NCBI GenBank assembly: GCA_024280615.1
Contig: JAJRPU010000109.1
Location: 1 to 5,842 of the forward strand
Source: Bacteroidota bacterium
Lineage (GTDB): Bacteria; Bacteroidota; Bacteroidia; JAADEI01
DNA: 5,842 nt
Direction: 5' to 3'
Every line of letters starts with the position of its first letter. Positions within the stretch are counted from its first letter, which is position 1. The notes under the pieces were generated by a model. That model worked only from the letters and a program-made list of their open reading frames with translations. It made no database searches and was not told the origin of the DNA. Both the position numbers and the translations under genes were made by a program. Shown here piece by piece: positions 1-5,842 of the stretch.

Positions 1-1800
1 GATAGTGATAATTGGATGGATCTGTTTGTGTCAAAAGTAGACGTGTATGGGAACATTTTGTTTACTCGGTTAATGGGTGAGTTGTGGGCGACAGAAACTC
101 GTTGTAATGACTATGCACACTCGTTATTTTATCACAGACAGCAGGATAGACTTTTTGTGTTGGGTACTTTGCATGATGGATGCTTAGGCAATTCAGGTCG
201 GGATATTTATGTTGCAGAAGTAGATCAATCCAATGGAAGTTTAAAGATGGTGGTTAACGTTGATTTTGTGGGGTCTTCGTATGAACCTGTTGCAATAACG
301 CCTGTTGCAGACCCTGCAAGTAGTAATGTTGTCCTTTGGACTCGAGAGATCAGTAATGGTATTGTATATGTTGAACTGGACACGCCATCAGTAGTTTCAA
401 CACTGCCTGTTAAAGTATATCCAAATAATATGAACTCTATGTATGATGCCAAGGTGTTTTGGGATGAATTACGAAGAATCTATATCATTGTATCTAATAT
501 TTACACTACCACTGGACAATGGGTTATATGGATTGCTGCTCTGGATGGTTCATTTCAGCCAATTTATAGTAAATTTTTATTTCAAAATACTTTTTATGCA
601 GCTGCTCTATCTGATTCCTTATTGCTTTTCACAATGGATGGTCCCCCTGGATTACCTTATAAAGAGGTACTCATAGCATTAGATGTTAGCACTGGTTCAT
701 TCAAATGGGCACGTGAGATAGGGCAAGGACAACTATGGATAGCTGACCCTCAAAATTCAGTAACTCATTTTATAATTCCAGGCAAGCGGGGAATATGGCT
801 AATTAGAAGCTTTTACTTGAATGACAATAATAACAATCCAGAAAAGGGAATCTCTGTTAGTTTACATAGTTACACAGATGGGAGCATGCAAGGACCATCT
901 TGTTATGATGCCCCTTTTGTTCCATCTATGTTACCAGACACAACTATTCCAGTAAATTTTGTAAATATATCTTTTGTGCAAGATACCACTACTACAACTA
1001 AAGTAGGGCTTCTGGGTAGTATAGATACATCAAACATATTAGTTCAAAGAGCTTGGGGCAAAACAATAGGTTCTTTTGTCGTGAAGCCACAACAACCGTG
1101 TCTTGGTAGCTCTTTTTCTGTGTTTGATTCCTCGCAGAATAATGTTGGGTGGATATTTGAGGGTAATTGTTCATATCCTAATTATCCATTGTATGTGGAT
1201 AAAGGAGATAGCTTGGTTGTGTCCGCTCCTTATTCTCAGTGTCAAGACACACTAATCCTTATAGCCACTACTGCCAACAGCGTAGCTAGTCATAAATACT
1301 CTTATTGCCCCGATACAATAATTATGCCGATCACATATGTTGCCCCTATCAATGCCGCGGGATTCCAATATTCCACTAATGGGCTAACCGTCACTTTTAT
1401 AGATACTACACAAGACGCCTCCTCTTGGCTATGGGACTTTGGAGATGGCACAACAAGCTCGGTTCAAAACCCTACGCATACGTATGCCAATCCGGGAACC
1501 TATAACGTATGTCTTACAGTAAACAATTCATGCAATCAGCCAATGCAAGTGTGTGATACAGTAAAAGTAATGCCTACTTCAGTACTAAACCCTGATATTA
1601 TGGGTTTTCAAGTAACAAATGATTATATCACACTTGACAATAGTGCAGATAAAATTGAAATATTATCATACACAGGAAAAAGGCTTAGCCAATGCCAAAA
1701 ATGTAAAAGCATCTCATTAACTCAGTTGCCTCAGGGTTTATACGTAGTCAATATATACTCGCAAGGTTTAGTTAATAGAATGACATTCGTTCGTTACTAA
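1..1800 (+). CDS. Secreted PKD-domain protein with T9SS sorting tail (5' partial)
   Basis: The frame is open from base 1 (DSDNW precedes the Met at 16), so this is the last 599 residues of a larger protein; the Met at 16 is probably internal. Residues are counted from that Met. Residues 1-350 are rich in beta-strand-like stretches such as DLFVSKVDVYGNILF, GRDIYVAEVD and ALDVSTGSFKWAREIG. These recall SBBP or PQQ-type beta-propeller blades, but the assignment is by pattern only. Residues 360-434 form a Cys-containing region (C362, C385, C409, C431) that may be a degenerate Ig/PKD-like module. Residues 446-519 are a clear PKD domain with WDFGDG (473-478), NPTHTY and PGTYNVCLTV. Residues 529-594 resemble a T9SS type A sorting domain, with LPQGLYVVNIYS followed by a short basic end. 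The protein is expected to cross the outer membrane by T9SS and lose the tail. No catalytic motif is visible, so its role (adhesion, matrix or binding) is unknown. The stop is TAA. Confidence 0.92.
   Translation, partial: DSDNWMDLFVSKVDVYGNILFTRLMGELWATETRCNDYAHSLFYHRQQDRLFVLGTLHDGCLGNSGRDIYVAEVDQSNGSLKMVVNVDFVGSSYEPVAITPVADPASSNVVLWTREISNGIVYVELDTPSVVSTLPVKVYPNNMNSMYDAKVFWDELRRIYIIVSNIYTTTGQWVIWIAALDGSFQPIYSKFLFQNTFYAAALSDSLLLFTMDGPPGLPYKEVLIALDVSTGSFKWAREIGQGQLWIADPQNSVTHFIIPGKRGIWLIRSFYLNDNNNNPEKGISVSLHSYTDGSMQGPSCYDAPFVPSMLPDTTIPVNFVNISFVQDTTTTTKVGLLGSIDTSNILVQRAWGKTIGSFVVKPQQPCLGSSFSVFDSSQNNVGWIFEGNCSYPNYPLYVDKGDSLVVSAPYSQCQDTLILIATTANSVASHKYSYCPDTIIMPITYVAPINAAGFQYSTNGLTVTFIDTTQDASSWLWDFGDGTTSSVQNPTHTYANPGTYNVCLTVNNSCNQPMQVCDTVKVMPTSVLNPDIMGFQVTNDYITLDNSADKIEILSYTGKRLSQCQKCKSISLTQLPQGLYVVNIYSQGLVNRMTFVRY
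1351..1572 (+). other. PKD domain coding segment
   Basis: Within the first protein this encodes residues 446-519. It shows the PKD hallmarks in order: a strand with TVTFIDTT, the W-D-F-G-D-G turn (codons from 1432), NPTHTY and PGTYNVCLTV. PKD domains are about 80-residue Ig-like beta sandwiches, usually spacers or binding modules in surface proteins and secreted enzymes. Two Cys (C506 and C513) near its end could form a disulfide in the periplasm or outside the cell. Confidence 0.93.
1600..1797 (+). other. T9SS type A-like C-terminal sorting domain, first protein
   Basis: The last 66 residues (529-594) match the layout of T9SS type A sorting domains: a beta strand with ITLDN, then KIEILSYTGKRL (the usual 'i.iyd..Gk.v' strand and turn), then LTQLPQGLYVVNIYS (the usual 'l..Lp.G.Yvv.i' strand), then a final strand ending in RY. 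In known cargo this domain directs outer-membrane export and is then cleaved by the PorU sortase. The call rests on pattern and terminal position. A CxxC (C560, C563) in the middle is unusual. Confidence 0.82.
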
Positions 1801-1930
1801 CAAACAAGTAACAATAGTTTATTGACAACCACATATATTTGATTGAAAGTTTTTGACCTAAGTGCCTTACCAAACCTTGCATTCTTGGATTTCTACTATC
1901 TTATTCAAAGTAATCGGAACTCATGGATTT

Positions 1931-1990
1931 AAAATGAAAATAATTATTTAATGCAGCTTTTTATTTGTTAACAAAAAAATAATTCATTTT
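1931..1990. repeat. AT-rich imperfect inverted repeat containing a 12-bp palindrome
   Basis: The outer arms are AAAATG (1931-1936) with CATTTT (1985-1990) and AATTATTT (1942-1949) with AAATAATT (1977-1984). Five bases are bulged on the left arm. Between the arms lies the perfect 12-bp palindrome TTTGTTAACAAA (1964-1975). The right arm runs into the -33 element of the promoter for the 2046 gene. It could be an operator or a weak hairpin ending transcription of the gene before it. In such AT-rich DNA, chance is also plausible. Confidence 0.35.
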
Positions 1991-2018
1991 GCTTTAGATA
2001 AAGTTTTTCATACCTTTG
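1988..2018 (+). promoter_or_regulatory. Bacteroidota-type promoter for the repeat-protein gene
   Basis: TTTG (1988-1991) and TACCTTTG (2011-2018) are separated by exactly 19 bases, matching the -33 TTTG and -7 TAnnTTTG elements used by the primary sigma factor of Bacteroidota. Transcription should start about 5-8 bases downstream, giving a leader of roughly 20 nucleotides before the ATG at 2046. The leader is A/T-rich (ending AAATTAGTC) and has no Shine-Dalgarno sequence, as is usual in this phylum. This supports both the chosen start codon and independent transcription of the gene. Confidence 0.75.
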
Positions 2019-2045
2019 TAAATACATACTTAAATTAAATTAGTC

Positions 2046-3593
2046 ATGAAGCTACATTTATTCATTTTTTCATTCACAGTGAATCTTTGTTTGTATTCAC
2101 TGGTTGTTGCACAGTCAACAGATTCAGTGCTATTGGATTCTACAATTCTTTATGTTCCTGACGCGACTAATTTAGCATGGGAACCCTCTGAAAAAGAATT
2201 GTTGAAATATGATAGTAAATTACGCTTGATAGAGGAAAAGCGGTTGCTGTGGGACGGCGCCACACTATCATATCAAAATTATATGTTAATTGTTAGAAGC
2301 TATTATCCAGATGATAAAGAAAAAACGGTTACCGAGAAGATATGGGACCCTGGCACTAACCAATGGGAAAATTATAGGTCTTATTCTTATAACTATGATG
2401 GAGCGGGCAGGGTCATAGAACAGATTGATTCACAATGGGATAATGCATCTCAAAATTGGGAGCCCTTAGCACATTCAATATGGGCCTATGATGCAGCCGG
2501 TAACGAAATACTATATGTATACAGGCTTTGGAACACGATACTCTCTCAATGGCGAACTGAGGATAGCATTATAAGAGCATATAACATTGATAACAGGGAA
2601 ATTTTATATGAATCTCATAGATGGGATGCTCTTTCTTCAACAGTAAAGCCAATGTGGCAATATGTGTCAACTTATAATTCTTCTAATCAACTTGTTGAAC
2701 AAGTTCGCAATAGTTGGGATGATGGCATCACGGCTTGGACTCCAGATTTCAGGTATCAATATAGTTATAACAGTCAAGGGTATCGCTCGTCAACAATTAC
2801 GTATAGGTGGGACGGTGCCTCATGGCAGAACCTAACAGCATCTTATCTTTATTACGATGTGAATGGAAACCGAATTCAGGAAATATATCAACAATGGGAC
2901 GTGGTAGCCTCCTCATGGGTTAATTCTATTCAGGTTTTTCTTGAATATGACCAAGATAATAATTTAACAAGGTACACACGGCAAGAATGGGATGTTCCCT
3001 CAAGTGCATGGATTAACAATTGGCAGACATTAAGAGCTTATTGGGACTCCTTGCTTATCTATAGAGTTTTTCAAACTTGGGATAGAGCAACAAATTCATG
3101 GCAGAACAACAACCAAATATTTGCACAATATAATTCTAAAGGCTACCGAGAATATTACTTATCACAAGTGTGGGATGGTTCCCAGTGGGTAAATGATGCA
3201 CAGAGATTCTATAAGTTTGACTCTTTGTTTAATATGATTCAATATAGTTATGAAGTGTGGAATGCCGGTGTCTGGGAAAAAGACGAACGCAAAGACTATT
3301 TTTATTCTAAGCATGGACTGATTGCCGGTTCCATCTATCCAAGCCACAAGGCAAATGAAATAGTGGTCATAACAAATATGATAAGTGATGGAACACTTAG
3401 AATCATCAATAATTCGCAACAAAACTTTATAGCTATACTGTATACTGCAAATGGACGCCAAACCGCACAATTTGAATTAACAACAGGTTCCAATGAATTT
3501 AAAGTTGTAAATTTGCCACCCGAAACATACTACTTAATAGCTAAGTCTTCCAATAGTATCTTTTTGATTGATAAAGTTATCGTGACTCATTAG
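2046..3593 (+). CDS. Secreted 31-residue tandem-repeat (YD-like) protein with T9SS sorting tail
   Basis: This is a complete gene for 515 residues. The ATG at 2046 is preferred because a signal peptide starts right there (MKLHL, then a hydrophobic core to LVVA, probable cleavage after A22) and a promoter lies just upstream. No lipobox is seen. Residues 45-68 look like a cut-down first repeat. Residues 69-426 hold twelve tandem repeats of about 31 residues with pattern W-[DN]-x5-W-x9-Y-[DN]-x2-[GN]. The Y-D-x-x-G part (YNYDGAGRV, WAYDAAGNE, YYDVNGNRI) resembles RHS/YD repeats, but there is no RHS core motif or toxin domain. Residues 432-515 look like a T9SS type A sorting domain (GTLRIINN, ILYTANGRQT, LPPETYYLIAK, final KVIVTH). 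The product should be an all-beta extracellular or surface protein; its function is unknown. The Trp-Asp pairs are not WD40 repeats. The stop is TAG, 90 bases before the convergent RND gene's stop. Confidence 0.94.
   Translation: MKLHLFIFSFTVNLCLYSLVVAQSTDSVLLDSTILYVPDATNLAWEPSEKELLKYDSKLRLIEEKRLLWDGATLSYQNYMLIVRSYYPDDKEKTVTEKIWDPGTNQWENYRSYSYNYDGAGRVIEQIDSQWDNASQNWEPLAHSIWAYDAAGNEILYVYRLWNTILSQWRTEDSIIRAYNIDNREILYESHRWDALSSTVKPMWQYVSTYNSSNQLVEQVRNSWDDGITAWTPDFRYQYSYNSQGYRSSTITYRWDGASWQNLTASYLYYDVNGNRIQEIYQQWDVVASSWVNSIQVFLEYDQDNNLTRYTRQEWDVPSSAWINNWQTLRAYWDSLLIYRVFQTWDRATNSWQNNNQIFAQYNSKGYREYYLSQVWDGSQWVNDAQRFYKFDSLFNMIQYSYEVWNAGVWEKDERKDYFYSKHGLIAGSIYPSHKANEIVVITNMISDGTLRIINNSQQNFIAILYTANGRQTAQFELTTGSNEFKVVNLPPETYYLIAKSSNSIFLIDKVIVTH
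2250..3323 (+). repeat. Tandem array of twelve ~93-bp (31-residue) protein repeats
   Basis: Anchor Trp residues are 69, 100, 131, 162, 193, 224, 255, 284, 315, 345, 376 and 405, giving spacings of 31, 31, 31, 31, 31, 31, 29, 31, 30, 31 and 29. The anchor codons begin at 2250, 2343, 2436, 2529, 2622, 2715, 2808, 2895, 2988, 3078, 3171 and 3258. A second Trp follows 7 residues later in most units, or 5 in three of them. An aromatic residue, nearly always Tyr, followed mostly by Asp or Asn lies 17 residues after the anchor (15 in the short units). Outside the anchors the DNA of the units has diverged widely, so this is an old protein-level duplication and not a recent DNA satellite. Confidence 0.93.
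3339..3590 (+). other. T9SS type A-like C-terminal sorting domain, repeat protein
   Basis: Residues 432-515 follow the repeat array. They show the sorting-domain order: NEIVVITN, GTLRIINNSQQN, ILYTANGRQTAQ (the strand and Gly turn), VVNLPPETYYLIAKSS (the usual 'l..Lp.g.Y.l' strand), and a final IDKVIVTH matching the common Lys-hydrophobic end. The usual Gly before Tyr is replaced by Glu-Thr, so the match is somewhat divergent. It predicts export across the outer membrane and removal of this tail. Confidence 0.8.
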
Positions 3594-3683
3594 CCAAGTT
3601 TATATTGAGGGAAACAAATTGAAGTGAAGGGGTGCTTTAATTGAATTGCAACTTACACGCGTGTTATATTTAAAAGGCATAAC

Positions 3684-5842
3684 CTAATGAAGAACCTTGT
3701 TTTTTGTTAAAAAGGAGTTCAATAAATACATTACCGGCACGACAATCAGAGTCAAAAGTGTAGAAAAAGTGAGTCCGAAAATCACTGTCAGGGCAAGTGG
3801 TCCCCAATAGGCAAAGTTTCGCCCACCGAAGTATATGTCCGGTTTTAGTTCTGTTAACAATCCAATAAAGTCTATGTTGAATCCTATTGCCAGTGGCAGC
3901 ATACCCAGAACGGTTGTTATTGCAGTGAGCAGAACGGGTCGAAGCCTCATTTTCCCCGCATGGACAATAGCTTTAATAAGGTCCTCTTTTGTGAAGCAAT
4001 CAGACCCCTTTTCCTGTTTCATTCTTGCAATGGTAAGATTAGTGTAGTCCACCAGAACAATGGCATTGTTAACAACTATTCCAGCAAGGGCAATGGCTCC
4101 AATCATGGTCATTATTACCACTACATCCATTCCGGTGATGGCAAGCCCCCACAACACACCAGTTATGCTAAACACAACACTGGCAAGGATTATCAGTGGT
4201 TGAGAATATGAATTAAATTCTGTAACAAGGATGATTAGGATAAGAAATAGAGCAATGGCAAATGCCTTGGTCAGATAGTCCACGTTTTTCTTCATTTCTT
4301 CTTGTTCTCCTGTGAATTTGTATGTAATGCCGGCAGGAATTTGCATTTGTTTTAAGTGTTGTTGCATTTGTGTTACCACCTCAGGGGCACCATATCCTTT
4401 CTCCACATTAGAATAGAGCAGTATGTATCTCTTGCCATTTTTCCGATATATAGCATTAAAGCCACTTATGTGTTCAAAGGATACCACATTTGCAAGCGGT
4501 ATTAACGCATTTCTTGACATGTTCGGAACCTTTAGTAACTTTAGCAGCTCCGTATTATAGCGATAATCCTCATGCAACTTTACATTAATTGGATGGTCTT
4601 CCTGCATGTAGTTGAGTGTTGATGCCTCCGTCCCATTCAAGGCGGTCCGTAGCGTTAAAGCAACTTCCCGAACACTTATTCCAAGTTGATTAACTAAATC
4701 CCTGTCAATATGTGCAATGGTCTGTGGGTATGTCCTGTTGATATTCATTTGAAGTCCTTGAAGACCAGGAATGCTTACAGAATCAAAGTATCGTTTAACA
4801 TAATTTGCAAATTTGTATAGAGTTATGTAATCTTCGCTATATATTTCCAGGCTAATGGGATATCCCATAGGCGGTTTATTTTCCAATTTACCAGTATATA
4901 GACTGATTCCAGCCCTATTGCCCAGCATTGAGCTGATTGTGTCCATTAAAGCGTCCGAATTAATGCCCTTCTTATACCTGTCCAGAGAAAAATCAATGGT
5001 TATTTTTCCTTTGTTTCGTGTCTTGCCAGGCTCAATGCCCCTGTGAATATCATAAGCCCCTTTGCCAACCTGTTCTATTATAGCCGTTACACCGCTTGTA
5101 TCGTAGCCCCTTGAATATATGTAGTCGTATATCCTTTGTGCCAGATTGCGAGTGAAAGAATCTGTAACAGTTATATCAACACCCTCAGGAAACTCAATGA
5201 ACACATATCCTTGGTCTGCTTGAACATTCGGAAAGAAGTGGACGTGCGGACTACTTAACTTTAAGGCAATAAAGCCACCTGCAAAAAGAATTATACTTAT
5301 TAGAAGCACAAGATAGGGTCTGAAGCCTGTCAAGAACCACGTCAGATGACGGGAATACATATTTTCCAAACGTGCCAGAAAAGTATTTTGAAACCATAAT
5401 ACTGTTTTGTGAAAATAAGTTTTATATATAAGTATTGAAAATGAAACCACAAATGTTATTACTCCGAAGGCAGTGAACGTTTTCCTGACTCTATCGGGCA
5501 AGTCGGTCATTTTTACAATAACTAAAGCCGCAAGGGAAATTAACGTTATTGCAACAAGTGCGTATATAAGCGTTCTTCTTCTGTTTTTTATCCATTGGGC
5601 TTTCCCTTGAAAGAATTGAGCGGGTTTTTCTGTATAGCGAGCAATAAATACAGGATTAATTACCAGAGCGACAATAAGCGACCCGGAAAGAACTGAAATA
5701 AGGGTAATTGGCAAATAGAACATAAATTCGCCTATTATTCCGGGCCAGAGACCTAGTGGAAGGAATGCAGCCACCGTCGTGGCAGTGGACGTAATGATTG
5801 GAACGGCAACCTCCCCAACCCCATATTTTACTGCATAGAATA
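3684..5842 (-). CDS. RND-family efflux transporter permease (N-terminus beyond window)
   Basis: This is the C-terminal 718 residues of an AcrB-like inner-membrane pump that uses the proton gradient to export drugs or other small molecules. The frame is open to the right edge; the GTG at 5774 is internal, since the preceding residues (EVAVPIITSTATT) are the conserved TM5 segment. Counting from that GTG: rest of TM5 and TM6 (about 1-47); two extra hydrophobic segments (68-88 and 99-119); TM7 (152-172); second periplasmic porter/docking loop (174-490) with DRDLVNQLGISVREVALTL and ending TGEQEEM; TM8 (500-520); TM9 (526-546); TM10 (549-577) with GIVVNNAIVLVDY; TM11 from RLRPVLLTA (610-618); TM12 (about 656-686) ending VVPVMYLL. 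R610 and T617 match AcrB R971 and T978, but N569 replaces K940. The TM4 aspartates are outside the window. TM10 fits the HAE (multidrug) class better than the metal-pump class. It is the last gene of its unit; adaptor and outer-membrane channel genes may lie to the right. The stop is TAG. Confidence 0.97.
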   Translation of the reverse strand, partial: FYAVKYGVGEVAVPIITSTATTVAAFLPLGLWPGIIGEFMFYLPITLISVLSGSLIVALVINPVFIARYTEKPAQFFQGKAQWIKNRRRTLIYALVAITLISLAALVIVKMTDLPDRVRKTFTAFGVITFVVSFSILIYKTYFHKTVLWFQNTFLARLENMYSRHLTWFLTGFRPYLVLLISIILFAGGFIALKLSSPHVHFFPNVQADQGYVFIEFPEGVDITVTDSFTRNLAQRIYDYIYSRGYDTSGVTAIIEQVGKGAYDIHRGIEPGKTRNKGKITIDFSLDRYKKGINSDALMDTISSMLGNRAGISLYTGKLENKPPMGYPISLEIYSEDYITLYKFANYVKRYFDSVSIPGLQGLQMNINRTYPQTIAHIDRDLVNQLGISVREVALTLRTALNGTEASTLNYMQEDHPINVKLHEDYRYNTELLKLLKVPNMSRNALIPLANVVSFEHISGFNAIYRKNGKRYILLYSNVEKGYGAPEVVTQMQQHLKQMQIPAGITYKFTGEQEEMKKNVDYLTKAFAIALFLILIILVTEFNSYSQPLIILASVVFSITGVLWGLAITGMDVVVIMTMIGAIALAGIVVNNAIVLVDYTNLTIARMKQEKGSDCFTKEDLIKAIVHAGKMRLRPVLLTAITTVLGMLPLAIGFNIDFIGLLTELKPDIYFGGRNFAYWGPLALTVIFGLTFSTLLTLIVVPVMYLLNSFLTKNKVLH

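Noticed and set aside
16..18. ATG as the true start of the first gene
   Set aside because: The frame is open upstream to base 1, no signal peptide follows this Met although the protein ends in a secretion tail, and the sequence around it looks like the middle of a beta-propeller blade.
1812..1824. Small hairpin CAATA-GTT-TATTG just after the first gene, considered as a terminator
   Set aside because: The stem is only 5 bp and AT-rich, with no T-run after it.
1834..1841. TATATTTG, a match to the -7 TAnnTTTG element
   Set aside because: No TTTG lies about 19 bases upstream and no gene starts soon after; the 2011-2018 match is much better supported.
2250..3323. Repeated Trp-Asp pairs read as WD40 repeats, or the 93-bp period read as a DNA satellite or CRISPR-like array
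   Set aside because: WD40 units are about 40 residues with a Gly-His element that is absent here. The period is maintained at protein level while the nucleotide sequence differs between units.
3162..3470. 102-codon minus-strand ORF inside the repeat-protein gene
   Set aside because: It is the antisense of a well-supported gene, has no recognisable domain and no promoter of its own.
3655..3664. Perfect palindrome ACACGCGTGT in the gap between the convergent genes, considered as a terminator
   Set aside because: It has no loop, so it could form only a very short stem, and no T-run follows on either strand. A nearby GTTAT/ATAAC pair (3663-3667 and 3679-3683) is also too weak.
3835..4211. Two overlapping plus-strand ORFs (70 and 83 codons) opposite the RND gene; similar shadows lie at 4855-5046, 225-452 and 443-676
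   Set aside because: All lie over strongly conserved or clearly coding sequence in another frame, and their translations look like no protein family.
5772..5774. GTG as the start codon of the RND gene
   Set aside because: The frame stays open to the window edge, and the residues before it (GEVAVPIITSTATT) are the conserved TM5 lead-in, so the gene continues to the right.

Overview
The window looks like chromosomal DNA of a member of the Bacteroidota. It is AT-rich. Two proteins end in domains that resemble the type IX secretion system (T9SS) C-terminal sorting domain. The one visible promoter fits the Bacteroidota pattern (TTTG, 19 bp, TAnnTTTG), and the start codon behind it has no Shine-Dalgarno sequence. 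I see no mobile element, tRNA, rRNA or CRISPR array.

Layout, left to right. (1) Positions 1-1800, + strand: the 3' part of a large secreted or surface protein. It has a beta-propeller-like N-terminal region, a Cys-containing Ig-like region, a clear PKD domain and a sorting tail. The gene starts before the window. (2) Positions 1801-2045: an intergenic region with no gene. It holds a 12-bp perfect palindrome, a longer AT-rich inverted repeat and a good Bacteroidota promoter. (3) Positions 2046-3593, + strand: a complete gene for a 515-residue secreted protein. It has a signal peptide, about twelve tandem 31-residue Trp/Tyr repeats related in pattern to RHS/YD repeats, and a sorting tail. (4) Positions 3594-3683: a short convergent gap with no convincing terminator. 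(5) Positions 3684-5842, - strand: the C-terminal 718 residues of an RND-superfamily inner-membrane efflux pump. Its N-terminus lies beyond the right edge.

The two + strand genes are probably both T9SS cargo exported to the cell surface or medium. The gap and the separate promoter suggest they are transcribed independently. The RND gene converges on them and looks functionally unrelated. It is the last gene of its transcription unit, so any periplasmic adaptor and outer-membrane channel genes would lie to the right. The items most worth a second look are the very regular 31-residue repeat array and the departures of the RND pump from the AcrB plan: an extra hydrophobic pair between TM6 and TM7, a longer TM11-TM12 loop, and Asn in place of the TM10 lysine. 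I found no clearly new multi-gene system.
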